Positions 9,192 through 17,923 of a stretch of 64,000 bases of DNA are shown piece by piece. Numbering within the stretch: position 1 is the stretch's first letter; each line of letters starts with the position of its first letter. The translations under genes and the position numbers were made by a program. The notes beneath the pieces are model-generated. The model did no database searches. It was not told the origin of the DNA and saw only the letters and a list, made by a program, of their open reading frames with translations. Origin of the DNA: Rhizobacter sp. AJA081-3 (lineage in GTDB: Bacteria; Pseudomonadota; Gammaproteobacteria; Burkholderiales; Burkholderiaceae_C); NCBI RefSeq assembly GCF_017795745.1, contig NZ_CP059067.1, forward strand, positions 1 through 64,000. The letters run 5' to 3'.

Positions 9192-9605
9192 ATGAAAGCC
9201 CTCTTCCACCTCGCCTACCACGTCACGGATCTGGCCGCCGCGCGCGCCTTCTACGGCGGCGTGCTCGGTTGCCGCGAGGGTCGCAGCACCGACACCTGGG
9301 TCGATTTCGACTTCTTCGGCCACCAGCTCTCGCTGCACCTGGGCGAGCCGTTCCGCACCACCGACACCGGCCACGTCGGCGACAAGCTGGTGCCGATGCC
9401 GCACCTGGGCCTGGTGCTGCAGCGCGACGACTGGCAGGCGCTGGCGAAGCGGCTGACGGACGCCGGCACTGCCTTCGTGCTCGAGCCGCAGTTGCGCTTC
9501 GCCGGATTGCCCGGCGAGCAGTGGACGATGTTCTTCCGCGACCCCAGCGGCAACCCGATCGAGGTCAAGGGTTTCGAGTCGCTGCAGACGATCTACGACG
9601 CCTGA
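9192..9605 (+). CDS. VOC (glyoxalase/dioxygenase fold) family protein
   Basis: A 137-residue single-chain VOC protein, likely dimeric and metal-binding. The first beta-alpha unit reads FHLAYHVTDLAAARAFYGGV, with the metal-ligand histidine, and the last ends FFRDPSGNPIEVKGF with the conserved glutamate. Homologues are annotated as glyoxalases or extradiol dioxygenases, but the substrate cannot be read from the sequence. It is divergent from the retropepsin gene (36 bases apart) and convergent with the FAH gene (5 bases), so it appears to be a single-gene unit. Confidence 0.82.
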   Translation: MKALFHLAYHVTDLAAARAFYGGVLGCREGRSTDTWVDFDFFGHQLSLHLGEPFRTTDTGHVGDKLVPMPHLGLVLQRDDWQALAKRLTDAGTAFVLEPQLRFAGLPGEQWTMFFRDPSGNPIEVKGFESLQTIYDA

Positions 9606-9610
9606 GGCGC

Positions 9611-10597
9611 TCAGGTCTGCAGCGGCGCCACGCGCTGGTCGATGGCGCCGAACACGCTGGTGCCGTCCGTGCCCTTCATCTCGATGCGGATGCGGTCGCC
9701 GTAGCGCATGAACTCGGTCTTCGGCGCGCCCGACTCGATGGTCTCGATCGCGCGCTTCTCGGCGATGCAGCTGTAGCCGCGCGACCAGTCCTTGTTGCTG
9801 ACCGTGCCGCTGCCCACGATGCTGCCGGCGCGCGCGTTGCGCGTCTTGCAGAGGTGCGCGATCAGCTGGCCGAAGTGGAAGGTCATCTCGTCGCCGGCGT
9901 CGCACAGGCCGACGCGCTTGCCGTTCCACACCGACTCCAGGTTCAGGTGCACCCGGCCGCCCTTCCAGGCGCCGCCGAGTTCGTCGGGCGTCACCGCCAC
10001 CGGGCTGAAGGCGGTGGCCGGCTTGCTCTGGAAGAAGCCGAATCCCTTGGCCAGCTCGGCCGGGATCAGGTGGCGCAGGCTCACGTCGTTGGCCAGCATG
10101 AGCAATCGGATGCCTTCGAGCGCCTCGTCCGGCGAGCTGCCCATGGCCACGTCGCCGGTGACCACCGCCACCTCGGCCTCGAAATCGATGCCGAATTCCT
10201 CGCTCGCGCAGACGATGTCGTCGGTGGGGCCGAGGAAGTCGTCGCTGCCGCCCTGGTACATCAGCGGGTCGGTGTAGAAGCTCTCGGGCACTTCCGCGCC
10301 GCGCGCCTTGCGCACCAGTTCCACGTGGTTGATGAAGGCCGAGCCGTCGGCCCACTGGAAGGCGCGCGGCAATGGCGCGGCACATTGCGCCGGCTCGAAC
10401 GGGAAGGCGTGGCGCGCCTTGCCGTGGTTGAGCGTCTGGTACAGGTCTTCGAGCTGCGGCGAGAGGAAGTTCCAGTCGTCCAGCACCTGCTGGAGCCGGG
10501 TGGCGATGCCGCTGGCATAGTGCGCGGTCGAGAGATCGCGCGAGACGACGACCAGTTGGCCGTCGCGCGATCCGTCCTTGTAGGTGGCGAGTTTCAT
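9611..10597 (-). CDS. Fumarylacetoacetate hydrolase (FAH) family protein
   Basis: A 328-residue C-C bond hydrolase or decarboxylase of the FAH superfamily, acting on a beta-diketo acid in aromatic or amino-acid breakdown. It has an FAH N-terminal domain (MKLATYKDGSRDGQLVVVS) and the catalytic domain with the metal-binding glutamates in GIDFEAEVAVVTGDV and the conserved GSGTVSNKDW. A two-domain protein of this length is typical of bacterial fumarylacetoacetases and related hydrolases. No tyrosine-degradation genes are nearby, so the exact substrate is open. Confidence 0.87.
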   Translation of the reverse strand: MKLATYKDGSRDGQLVVVSRDLSTAHYASGIATRLQQVLDDWNFLSPQLEDLYQTLNHGKARHAFPFEPAQCAAPLPRAFQWADGSAFINHVELVRKARGAEVPESFYTDPLMYQGGSDDFLGPTDDIVCASEEFGIDFEAEVAVVTGDVAMGSSPDEALEGIRLLMLANDVSLRHLIPAELAKGFGFFQSKPATAFSPVAVTPDELGGAWKGGRVHLNLESVWNGKRVGLCDAGDEMTFHFGQLIAHLCKTRNARAGSIVGSGTVSNKDWSRGYSCIAEKRAIETIESGAPKTEFMRYGDRIRIEMKGTDGTSVFGAIDQRVAPLQT

Positions 10598-10638
10598 GCG
10601 GGATGCGGTGATTCGGGTGTCGAAGGAGGCGATTGTCG

Positions 10639-11760
10639 ATGCTGTCGGCCGGTAGCGACCCGCGCCGCAATCGTGCGTTCGCCGCACTGGCCGCGCTGAC
10701 GCTGCTCGTGCACGTGCTGCTGCTGCGTGGCGTGGACCTGTCGCCGCCTGCGCCGGGAGCCGCCACCAGCGGCGCAGTGGTGCAACTGCGCACCATCGCC
10801 GCGCCGGTGCCGGCCGAGCCGGAGCCGCCGCCGGTGGCCGTGGCCACGCCGGCACCGCCCCGGCCCGCGCGCCCGCCGGCGCGGCCTGTCGCGGTGCCAT
10901 TGGCGTCGCCGGCTCTGCGCGGCGACGACCCGTCGGCGCGGCCTGCGCCGCCCGCCGAGCCGGAGCTGAGCCCGCCGCCGCTGGAAAGCGCTGCCGCGGC
11001 GCCGATGCCCGAGGCCTCGCAGGTGGCGGCTGCGGATCTGCCGGTGGCCGCCACGCCCGCTTCGGCCCCTGCGTCGGCTCCCGCGGCGGCCGGCGAGGGG
11101 GCGCCGCCGCCGCTGTATGCCACGCAGCTGCCGCCGTCGGCCACGCTGCGCTACGAGCTGCGGCGCGGCCGCCTCACCGGCAGCGGCGACCTGCGCTGGC
11201 AGGCCGAGGCCGGCCGCTACGCACTGCGCCTGGAAGGCTCGGTGGTCGGGCTGAACGTGCTCACTCAGGTCAGCGAGGGCGTGCTCGATGCTCATGGCCT
11301 CGCGCCGACGCGCTTCACCGACCAGCGAGCGCGCCGCGCCGCGGTGGCCGCCAACTTCGAACGCGAGGCTGGGCGCATCCGATTCTCCGGGCCGTCGACC
11401 GAGGTGCCCTGGCAGCCTGGCGTGCAGGACCGATTGAGCTGGATGATCCAGCTCGCCGCCGTGGCAGCGGCCGATCCGGCCCTGCTCGCCGAGGGCCAGC
11501 GCATCACGCTGCAGGTGGTCGGCGCGCGCGGCGACGCCTCGAGCTGGTCGTTCCGCAGCCTGGGCAAGGAGTCGCTCACCACCTTTGGCACGGCGGTCGA
11601 TACCGTGCACCTCCTGCGCGAGCCGCGCTCGCCCTACGACACGCGCGTCGAGGTCTGGCTCGATCCGGCCCGCCACCACCTGCCGATCCGTGCCACCCTG
11701 GGCACCGCCGATGAGGACCGTCTGGAACTGCGCCTGCGCGAACTCCTCCCCGGCGGCTGA
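10639..11760 (+). CDS. DUF3108 protein with N-terminal anchor and proline-rich linker
   Basis: A 373-residue protein of unknown function. Residues about 10-32 form a membrane anchor (FAALAALTLLVHVLLLRGVDL). A long Pro/Ala-rich stretch to about residue 155 could span the periplasm, as in TonB-like proteins. The remainder is a DUF3108 beta-rich domain (LRYELRRGRLTGSGDLRWQ). Two starts are possible: TTG 10633 and ATG 10639. I chose the ATG because the strong AAGGAGG at 10623-10629 is nine bases from it but only three from the TTG. It is divergent from the FAH gene. DUF3108 proteins are thought to be exported; nothing here indicates a substrate. Confidence 0.83.
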   Translation: MLSAGSDPRRNRAFAALAALTLLVHVLLLRGVDLSPPAPGAATSGAVVQLRTIAAPVPAEPEPPPVAVATPAPPRPARPPARPVAVPLASPALRGDDPSARPAPPAEPELSPPPLESAAAAPMPEASQVAAADLPVAATPASAPASAPAAAGEGAPPPLYATQLPPSATLRYELRRGRLTGSGDLRWQAEAGRYALRLEGSVVGLNVLTQVSEGVLDAHGLAPTRFTDQRARRAAVAANFEREAGRIRFSGPSTEVPWQPGVQDRLSWMIQLAAVAAADPALLAEGQRITLQVVGARGDASSWSFRSLGKESLTTFGTAVDTVHLLREPRSPYDTRVEVWLDPARHHLPIRATLGTADEDRLELRLRELLPGG

Positions 11761-11844
11761 CCCCCCGGCTCGCAGGGGCATCGGTGCACCGCGGGCTTGA
11801 AACTTGCGTTGAAGGACTCACGTGCTGGTTCAGGAGAGTCCCTC

Positions 11845-12129
11845 ATGCAGATGCTCTACAACTCGGACAGTTTCGCGGTGGTGCAGTTCGACGTGCCCGG
11901 CACGACGGAGGACATGGTCGCGCCCGCACCGCACGAACCTTTGACGCGCGGCGGCTACGAGATCGTCGACAAGTTCGCGCGCAAGGAGATCTTCATCCAG
12001 GGCGCGCTCGCCGAAACCTTCAAGCAGGGCGTGCAGGCGCTGATCGAGACCGACCCTTCCGAAGAGGAGATGGACGCGTACATCGAGCGCTACGCCGCGA
12101 TGTCGCAGCAGCCCCTGGTGCTGCACTGA
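11845..12129 (+). CDS. DUF3567 family small protein
   Basis: A 94-residue protein of the DUF3567 family, which I know mainly from Burkholderiales. It begins MQMLYNSDSFAVVQFDVPG and contains the family-typical RGGYEIVDKFARKEIFIQG, then a short acidic helix. The start is set by GGAGAG at 11833-11838, seven bases before ATG 11845; an in-frame ATG at 11797 has no comparable site. It has no signal peptide or membrane segment. Function unknown; 84 bases separate it from the DUF3108 gene and 175 from the AAA+ gene. Confidence 0.85.
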   Translation: MQMLYNSDSFAVVQFDVPGTTEDMVAPAPHEPLTRGGYEIVDKFARKEIFIQGALAETFKQGVQALIETDPSEEEMDAYIERYAAMSQQPLVLH

Positions 12130-12304
12130 TCCCTTTCTGAGCGGCACGCGTCCGCGCGGGCGCGTGACCTTCGCCACGCCATTCGTCGGCCTTCGGTCGA
12201 CGCGGCGAGCCCTCCTGCGTTATGGTCTGCGGGCCCCGGCGATCCGCTGGGGCTTGCCGCGCGCCGCCGGGTGCGCCAAGATGGTCCCGCCCAGGAGGTG
12301 ATCG

Positions 12305-14617
12305 ATGGTGAAGCACAGCCGCAGCGTCGGCGAAGGCCGGCCGATCCTCTCGCCCGGCCTGCACGACGCGCCGGTGCTCGACCGCATGTGCTCGCACTTC
12401 GTGCTCTCGCTGACGATGCGCAACGTCGCGCGCTTCAATCCGCGGCGCGACTGGAACAGCCTGCTCTCGCTGACCGGCAAGCACCTGGTGTGGCCGGCCT
12501 CGGTGCTGGCGCGGCTGCGCGAGTTCCTCAATGCCCGCTGCAAGGCCAACGAGCAGTGGCGCGGCCACGAGCTGCTTTCCGACACCGCCTTCGTCGATCG
12601 CCACGGCGCCTGGCGCGGGCCGTACGAAGAGGGCACGCTGTTCTTCTACATCGACGAATACATCAAGGACGCGCCGAAGGACCTGCTCGCCGTGCTCGGC
12701 GCCACGGCCGACTGGCTGGAGCGCAGCCTGAAGAAGGAATCGACACTCGTCGAGAAGAACATCGATGCGCTCGCCGGCCTGCTGCAGCTGAACCCGGCCG
12801 AACGCGCGCTGCTGCTCTACGGCACGCTGGCGCGCTACCAGCGTGACCTGCGCGGCCTGCTCGTCGAGTTCAAGGTCAGCAACGCGCAGGAGGCCTACGC
12901 GGCGATCGCGCGCGTGGCCGGCGTCAACGAGGCCGACGTGGCCGAGGCGCTGCGGGCCGGCTCGCGGCTCGAGCGCATTGGCATGGTCGAGAACCTGATC
13001 TCCGAGCACAACATCACCGACCTGGCCGACCTGATGAAGGTCAGCGAGCAGCTGCCGCCGGTGCTGATGCGCCACTACGAGGGCCCGTCGGACCTGATGG
13101 CGGTGTTCACGCGGCCGGCGGTGCGCAGCGAGCTGAACGAAAGCGACTTCCACTACGTCGGCGACGACTGCCGCATGATGACCGCGCTGCTGCGCAACGC
13201 CGTCGCCCGCAAGGAGCCAGGCGTCAACATCCTGCTCTATGGCCCGCCCGGGACCGGCAAGACCGAACTGGCCAAGGTGGCGGCGCAGGCCGCCGGCCTG
13301 GAGCTCTACGAGGTGGAGTACGCCGACCGCGACGGCAACTCGCTGTCGGGCCGCGACCGCTACCGCTCGCTGCAGATCAGCCAGGTGTTCCTCAAGGGCA
13401 GCGCCAAGGTGGGCCTGCTGTTCGACGAAGTCGAAGACGTCTTCCCGCCGATCTCCACCGATGCCGCGCAGCTGATGGCGCGGCTGGACAGCAGCGACGC
13501 CGCGCCCACCGGCAGCGTCAGCGGCAAGGCCTGGGTGAACCAGATCCTCGAGACCAACCCGGTGCCGGTGATCTGGGTCACCAACCGCATCGAGCAGATC
13601 GACCTGGCCTTCCGCCGCCGCTTCCAGTACCACCTGGAGCTGAAGAGTCCGCCGCCCGGTGCCCGCGAGGCGCTGGTCACGCGCGCACTGGCCGGCGTGG
13701 ACGTGGGCGAGAAGTTCGCCTCGCGGCTGGCCGAGCGCCGCGGCCTGACGCCGGCGCAGATCCGCACGGCGGTCAAGTTCGCCCGCCTGGCCGGCGACGC
13801 CTGCAGCGACAGCGCCGAGGCGCTGATCGAGCGCCAGCTCGTCAACGCCGACAAGGCGCTGGGCAATACCAGCAGCGAGCGCGGCGCGCGCCGCGTGGTG
13901 ACGAGCTACGACCTGTCGCTCGTGAACACCGAGTCGCGCTTCGAGGTGCCCAAGATCGTCGAGGCGCTGCGCCGCAAGGGCTTCGGCACGCTGTGCTTCT
14001 ACGGGCCGCCGGGCACCGGCAAGACGGCGTTGGCCGAACACATCGCGCAGGAGCTGCAGCGCCCGCTGATGATCCGCCAGGCGAGTGACCTGGTGAGCAA
14101 GTTCGTCGGCGAAACCGAACAGAACATGGCCAAGATGTTCGAAGAGGCCGAGACCGAGCAGGCCGTGCTGCTGCTCGACGAAGCCGACAGCTTCCTGCGC
14201 AGCCGGCGTCTGGCCGAGCGCAGCTACGAGGTCAGCGAGGTCAACGAGATGCTGCAGGGCATGGAGCGTTATGCCGGCATCTTCATCTGCACCACCAACC
14301 TGTTCCAGGACCTCGACGAGGCCGCGCTGCGCCGCTTCACCTTCAAGATCCAGTTCAAGGGCCTGAAGCCGGATCAGCGCGAGCGCATGTTCGTGGCCGA
14401 GGCGCTGGGCGGTGATGCGCAGCGCCTCACCGACGAGCAGCGCAAGCGGCTGCGTGCGCTGGAGCTGCTCGCGCCGGGCGATTTCGCTGCCGTCAAGCGG
14501 CAGGTCGACGTCTTGGGCGAGACTTTCGAGCCCGACGAATTCCTCTCGCAGCTCGAAGCCGAGCACCGCGTCAAGCCGGAAGTGCGCCAGCACCGCGGCA
14601 TCGGTTTCGTGCACTGA
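12305..14617 (+). CDS. Two-module AAA+ ATPase with a distinct N-terminal domain
   Basis: A 770-residue cytoplasmic ATPase. Residues 1 to about 270 form an N-terminal region I do not recognise. The first AAA module has Walker A GPPGTGKTE (313-321), Walker B LLFDEVED (Asp374-Glu375), a sensor-1-like VIWVTNR and an arginine-rich FRRRFQYHLE. The second has Walker A GPPGTGKTA (from 567), Walker B LLLDEADS (Asp625-Glu626), CTTNL and ALRRFTFKI. Both modules look catalytically complete, a CDC48/p97-like tandem layout suited to remodelling or unfolding proteins. AGGAGG at 12293-12298 precedes ATG 12305. No adaptor or protease gene lies beside it, and I cannot assign a substrate. Confidence 0.85.
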   Translation: MVKHSRSVGEGRPILSPGLHDAPVLDRMCSHFVLSLTMRNVARFNPRRDWNSLLSLTGKHLVWPASVLARLREFLNARCKANEQWRGHELLSDTAFVDRHGAWRGPYEEGTLFFYIDEYIKDAPKDLLAVLGATADWLERSLKKESTLVEKNIDALAGLLQLNPAERALLLYGTLARYQRDLRGLLVEFKVSNAQEAYAAIARVAGVNEADVAEALRAGSRLERIGMVENLISEHNITDLADLMKVSEQLPPVLMRHYEGPSDLMAVFTRPAVRSELNESDFHYVGDDCRMMTALLRNAVARKEPGVNILLYGPPGTGKTELAKVAAQAAGLELYEVEYADRDGNSLSGRDRYRSLQISQVFLKGSAKVGLLFDEVEDVFPPISTDAAQLMARLDSSDAAPTGSVSGKAWVNQILETNPVPVIWVTNRIEQIDLAFRRRFQYHLELKSPPPGAREALVTRALAGVDVGEKFASRLAERRGLTPAQIRTAVKFARLAGDACSDSAEALIERQLVNADKALGNTSSERGARRVVTSYDLSLVNTESRFEVPKIVEALRRKGFGTLCFYGPPGTGKTALAEHIAQELQRPLMIRQASDLVSKFVGETEQNMAKMFEEAETEQAVLLLDEADSFLRSRRLAERSYEVSEVNEMLQGMERYAGIFICTTNLFQDLDEAALRRFTFKIQFKGLKPDQRERMFVAEALGGDAQRLTDEQRKRLRALELLAPGDFAAVKRQVDVLGETFEPDEFLSQLEAEHRVKPEVRQHRGIGFVH

Positions 14618-14648
14618 ACGGCGCGCTTCGTGACGCTCCGCACGGCAA

Positions 14649-16829
14649 ATGCCGAGCGGGACTCCAGTGTGCGAAGAGCGTGCCGATAGATCCCCACTGG
14701 ATCTCCGTGCGCGCCCCTTGGACAACGAAGCCTTCATCGCCTGGCAATTCCTTCCGCTGCTCGAGGTGGCGGCGGTGGGCTTGTCCGCACTGGCCTTCTA
14801 CGTCGCCTTCGACATCGTGCGGCGCGTGGCCGCTACGTCCGGCCGCGTCGCTGCGCTGTGGCTGACCGCCGCCGCCGTGTCGTTCGGCACCGGCCTCTGG
14901 TGCGTGCACTTCATCACGGCCGCCGTCCGGCCGCTGTCGCTGCCGCTGGGCTATGGCGGAACCCTCACGGCGATCGGCTGGCTGGGCGGCGTGCTCGCCA
15001 GTGCCGCCGCGCTCAAGCGGGTCGCCACCGGCGGCATCGGCGCACTGCGCCTCGCGCCCGCCGCGCTGCTCGTGGCGATGGTCACCGTCGCCTCGAAGAT
15101 CCTCTATGTGCACGACATGCGCCTGGCGCCCGAGCCGTCATGGGCATGGCAGTGGCCTGCGCTTGCCGTGGCCGGCCTGACGGTGCTGCTGGCCGCCGGC
15201 GGCTGGCTGACCGGCGGTGCCCGCCGTGCATCGATGGGTTACCGGGCCGGTGCGGCGCTGCTGGTCGCTGTTGCGGTCGTCGGTGCGCAACGCCTCGTCG
15301 TGCTGGGAGCGAAAGTGCCGCAGGGTGCGGTGTCGCTGCACCACATGGGCGTGCTCAGCGACCACACCTTGACCGCCCTGGCCGTGCTGGGCACGGGAGC
15401 GATCGTGCTGATGCTGTTGGTGCTCACGATCATGGAATCGCGCATGCGCCAGGCCTTGCGCTCAGCCATCGAGCGCGTCGAGGAGTCCGCCCGCACCGAT
15501 GCGCTGACGCAGCTGCCCAATCGCCATTCCTTCGACCTGCGGCTGGACGCGGCAGCGCGCCGCGCCGAAGGTGTGCCCACGCCGATGGCCGTGCTCTTCA
15601 TCGGGCTGGACAACTTCAAGCCGGTCAACGATTCCTTCGGCCGCCGCGTCGGCGACCTGCTGCTGCAGACCATGGCGCAGCGGCTGCGCGCCGCGGTCGC
15701 CTCGCGGGGCATGCTGGCTCGCGTGGGTGGCGACGAATTCGTGCTGCTGCTCGGGCCCGACACCGACCGTGCCGCCGCCGCGGCGATGGCGCAGCAGCTG
15801 CTCGACGTGCTGGCCGAGCCCTGCGAGATCGAGGGCAGGCCGGCGCCGATCACCGGCTCCATCGGCGTCGTGCTCTACCCGCGTGACGGCTCGTTGACCA
15901 TGGCGATGGTCAATGCCGAAGCCGCGGCGCGTTATGCCAAGCGCAACGGCGGCGCCACCTTCGCCTTCTTCGAGCCGCGCATGCTCGGCGATGCGCGCGA
16001 GCAGGTCGAGCTGCTGCGCGACCTGCGCCAGGCCGTGGCGCGCCAGCAGCTCGAGCTGTACTACCAGCCGAAGGTGCACGCGCCCTCCGGCGAGATCACC
16101 GGCGCCGAGGCGCTGCTGCGCTGGCACCACCCGCAGCGCGGCATGGTCAGCCCGGCGGTGTTCATCCCGATCGCCGAGCGGCACGGCCTGATCGGCGTGC
16201 TCGGGCAGTGGGTCATCGACGAAGCCTGCCGGCAGGCCCGAACGTGGCGCGACGAGGGCCTGCGCATGCGCGTGGCGATCAACCTGTCCGTGCACCAGTT
16301 GCGCCAGCCGGACCTGGCCGAGCGCATCGCCGCGGCGCTGCAGCGCCACCAGGTCAACCCGCAGCTGCTGACCTGCGAGATCACCGAATCGGCGGCGATG
16401 GAAGACGCCGAAGGCACGATGCGCATCTTCGAGAAGCTGGCCGCGGTGGGCGTGCACATCTCGATCGACGACTTCGGCACCGGCTACTCCAGCCTGGCCT
16501 ACCTGCGCAAGCTGCCGGCCGGCGAGCTGAAGATCGACCGCGGCTTCGTGCTTGACCTGGAAACCAGCGCCGATGCCCGCGCGGTGGTCGACGCGGTGGT
16601 CAAGCTCGCGCAGGCGCTGGGCCTGAAGGTGGTGGCCGAAGGCGTGGAGACCGAGGGCCAGGCGAACGTGCTGCGATCGCTCGGCTGCGACGAACTGCAG
16701 GGCTACCTGTACGCCAAGCCGATGTCGGCCAAGGCGCTGGCGCTGTGGGCGATGAATGACGATGGGCCGCGCTCGATCGAATTCCGCGCTTCGCTGTTCC
16801 AGGAAACGCAGCCGACGTCCCTGCACTGA
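14649..16829 (+). CDS. MHYT-like membrane sensor with GGDEF and EAL domains
   Basis: A 726-residue cyclic-di-GMP enzyme. About seven membrane helices occupy residues 20-275 and resemble an MHYT sensor, but the metal-binding motifs are degenerate (WCVHFIT, YVHDM, SLHHMG keep histidines and lose most Met/Tyr/Thr). The GGDEF domain follows (LTQLPNRHSFD; GGDEF at 360-364), without an obvious RxxD inhibitory site. The EAL domain has EAL at 487-489, INLSVHQL, CEITES, DDFGTGYSS (Asp607-Asp608), KIDRGFV and VAEGVET, so phosphodiesterase activity is likely. Both signature motifs are intact, so either or both activities are possible. ATG 14649 lacks a clear ribosome-binding site, and a start near 14718 (TTG) is an alternative. 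Confidence 0.85.
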   Translation: MPSGTPVCEERADRSPLDLRARPLDNEAFIAWQFLPLLEVAAVGLSALAFYVAFDIVRRVAATSGRVAALWLTAAAVSFGTGLWCVHFITAAVRPLSLPLGYGGTLTAIGWLGGVLASAAALKRVATGGIGALRLAPAALLVAMVTVASKILYVHDMRLAPEPSWAWQWPALAVAGLTVLLAAGGWLTGGARRASMGYRAGAALLVAVAVVGAQRLVVLGAKVPQGAVSLHHMGVLSDHTLTALAVLGTGAIVLMLLVLTIMESRMRQALRSAIERVEESARTDALTQLPNRHSFDLRLDAAARRAEGVPTPMAVLFIGLDNFKPVNDSFGRRVGDLLLQTMAQRLRAAVASRGMLARVGGDEFVLLLGPDTDRAAAAAMAQQLLDVLAEPCEIEGRPAPITGSIGVVLYPRDGSLTMAMVNAEAAARYAKRNGGATFAFFEPRMLGDAREQVELLRDLRQAVARQQLELYYQPKVHAPSGEITGAEALLRWHHPQRGMVSPAVFIPIAERHGLIGVLGQWVIDEACRQARTWRDEGLRMRVAINLSVHQLRQPDLAERIAAALQRHQVNPQLLTCEITESAAMEDAEGTMRIFEKLAAVGVHISIDDFGTGYSSLAYLRKLPAGELKIDRGFVLDLETSADARAVVDAVVKLAQALGLKVVAEGVETEGQANVLRSLGCDELQGYLYAKPMSAKALALWAMNDDGPRSIEFRASLFQETQPTSLH

Positions 16830-16851
16830 GGCGGGTCGACAGGCCGCCGCC

Positions 16852-16857
16852 TAGAAT
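16852..16857 (+). promoter_or_regulatory. -10-like hexamer TAGAAT just before metH first half
   Basis: TAGAAT ends seven bases before the ATG at 16864, so transcription would begin at or within a base of the start codon. No ribosome-binding site is visible between them, which suggests a leaderless transcript. The -35 region is poor. Confidence 0.4.
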
Positions 16858-16863
16858 TGCGCC

Positions 16864-17913
16864 ATGAAGACGCTCGCCTACACCCGCGCCGCCGCGCTGC
16901 CCGAGATCCTGTCCAAGCGCATCGTCGTGCTCGACGGCGCCATGGGCACGATGATCCAGCGCCACAAGCTCGTCGAGGCCGACTACCGCGGCGAACGCTT
17001 CAAGGACCACCCGAAGGACCTGAAGGGCAACAACGAGCTGCTGCAGTTCACGCGGCCCGACGTGATCAGCCAGATCCACGAGCAGTACCTCGCGGCCGGC
17101 GCCGACATCCTCGAGACCAACACCTTCGGCGCCACCAGCGTCGCGCAGGACGACTACGGCCTGGCGCCGCTGGCCCGCGAGATGAACGTGGCCGCCGCCC
17201 GCCTGGCGCGTGCCGCCTGCGACAAGTACAGCACGCCCGACAAGCCGCGCTTCGTCGCCGGCGCGCTCGGCCCCACGCCGCGCACGGCCAGCATCAGCCC
17301 CGACGTGAACGACCCGGCGGCCCGCAACGTCAGCTTCGACGAACTGCGCGCCGCCTACCGCGACCAGGCCGAGGGCCTGCTCGAGGGCGGCTGCGACCTG
17401 TTCCTCGTCGAGACCATCTTCGACACGCTCAATGCCAAGGCGGCGATCTTCGCGCTCGACGAGCTGATGGAAGACACCGGCGAGCGGCTGCCGGTGATCA
17501 TCTCGGGCACCGTCACCGACGCCTCGGGCCGCATCCTCTCGGGCCAGACGGTCACGGCCTTCTGGCACAGCGTGCGCCATGCGAAGCCGCTGGCCATCGG
17601 CCTGAACTGCGCGCTCGGCGCGACGCTGATGCGCCCGTACATCGAGGAGCTGTCGCGCGTGGCCGGCGACACCTTCATCAGCTGCTACCCGAACGCCGGC
17701 TTGCCCAACCCGATGAGCGAGACGGGATTCGACGAGACGCCCGAGATCACCGGCGGGCTGGTCGAGGAGTTCGCCAAGGCGGGCTTCCTGAACATCGCCG
17801 GCGGCTGCTGCGGCACGACGCCGGAGCACATCGCGCAGATCGCCCAGCGCGTGGGCCGCTACCAGCCGCGCTGCTGCGGGGCGAGTCTGTTCCAGGGGCT
17901 GGCAGCCGCCTGA
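16864..17913 (+). CDS. metH: Methionine synthase, homocysteine S-methyltransferase part (separate gene)
   Basis: A 349-residue protein equal to the N-terminal homocysteine-binding module of cobalamin-dependent methionine synthase. It opens [16 protein letters not shown], binds zinc through Cys249 in GLNCALGA and Cys315-Cys316 in [10 protein letters not shown], and ends shortly after, with no pterin or B12 module. In most bacteria these are one chain of about 1,200 residues; a split form is known in Burkholderiales. The remaining modules are encoded from 20016, more than 2 kb downstream and beyond two minus-strand genes. The two products must work together to transfer the methyl group from methylcobalamin to homocysteine. 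There is no ribosome-binding site; a -10-like TAGAAT sits directly upstream. It converges with the next gene at ten bases. Confidence 0.93.
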   Translation: MKTLAYTRAAALPEILSKRIVVLDGAMGTMIQRHKLVEADYRGERFKDHPKDLKGNNELLQFTRPDVISQIHEQYLAAGADILETNTFGATSVAQDDYGLAPLAREMNVAAARLARAACDKYSTPDKPRFVAGALGPTPRTASISPDVNDPAARNVSFDELRAAYRDQAEGLLEGGCDLFLVETIFDTLNAKAAIFALDELMEDTGERLPVIISGTVTDASGRILSGQTVTAFWHSVRHAKPLAIGLNCALGATLMRPYIEELSRVAGDTFISCYPNAGLPNPMSETGFDETPEITGGLVEEFAKAGFLNIAGGCCGTTPEHIAQIAQRVGRYQPRCCGASLFQGLAAA

Positions 17914-17923
17914 TCCGCTGCCC

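Noticed and set aside
10633-10638. TTG start for the DUF3108 gene
   Set aside because: Only three bases from the ribosome-binding site; ATG 10639 has ideal spacing.
12143-12164. Hairpin CACGCG/CGCGTG after the DUF3567 gene as terminator
   Set aside because: Six-base stem with a long loop and no T run.
12020-14737. 905-codon minus-strand open frame opposite the AAA+ gene
   Set aside because: Same cause: the plus-strand product has complete ATPase motifs while this one has none.
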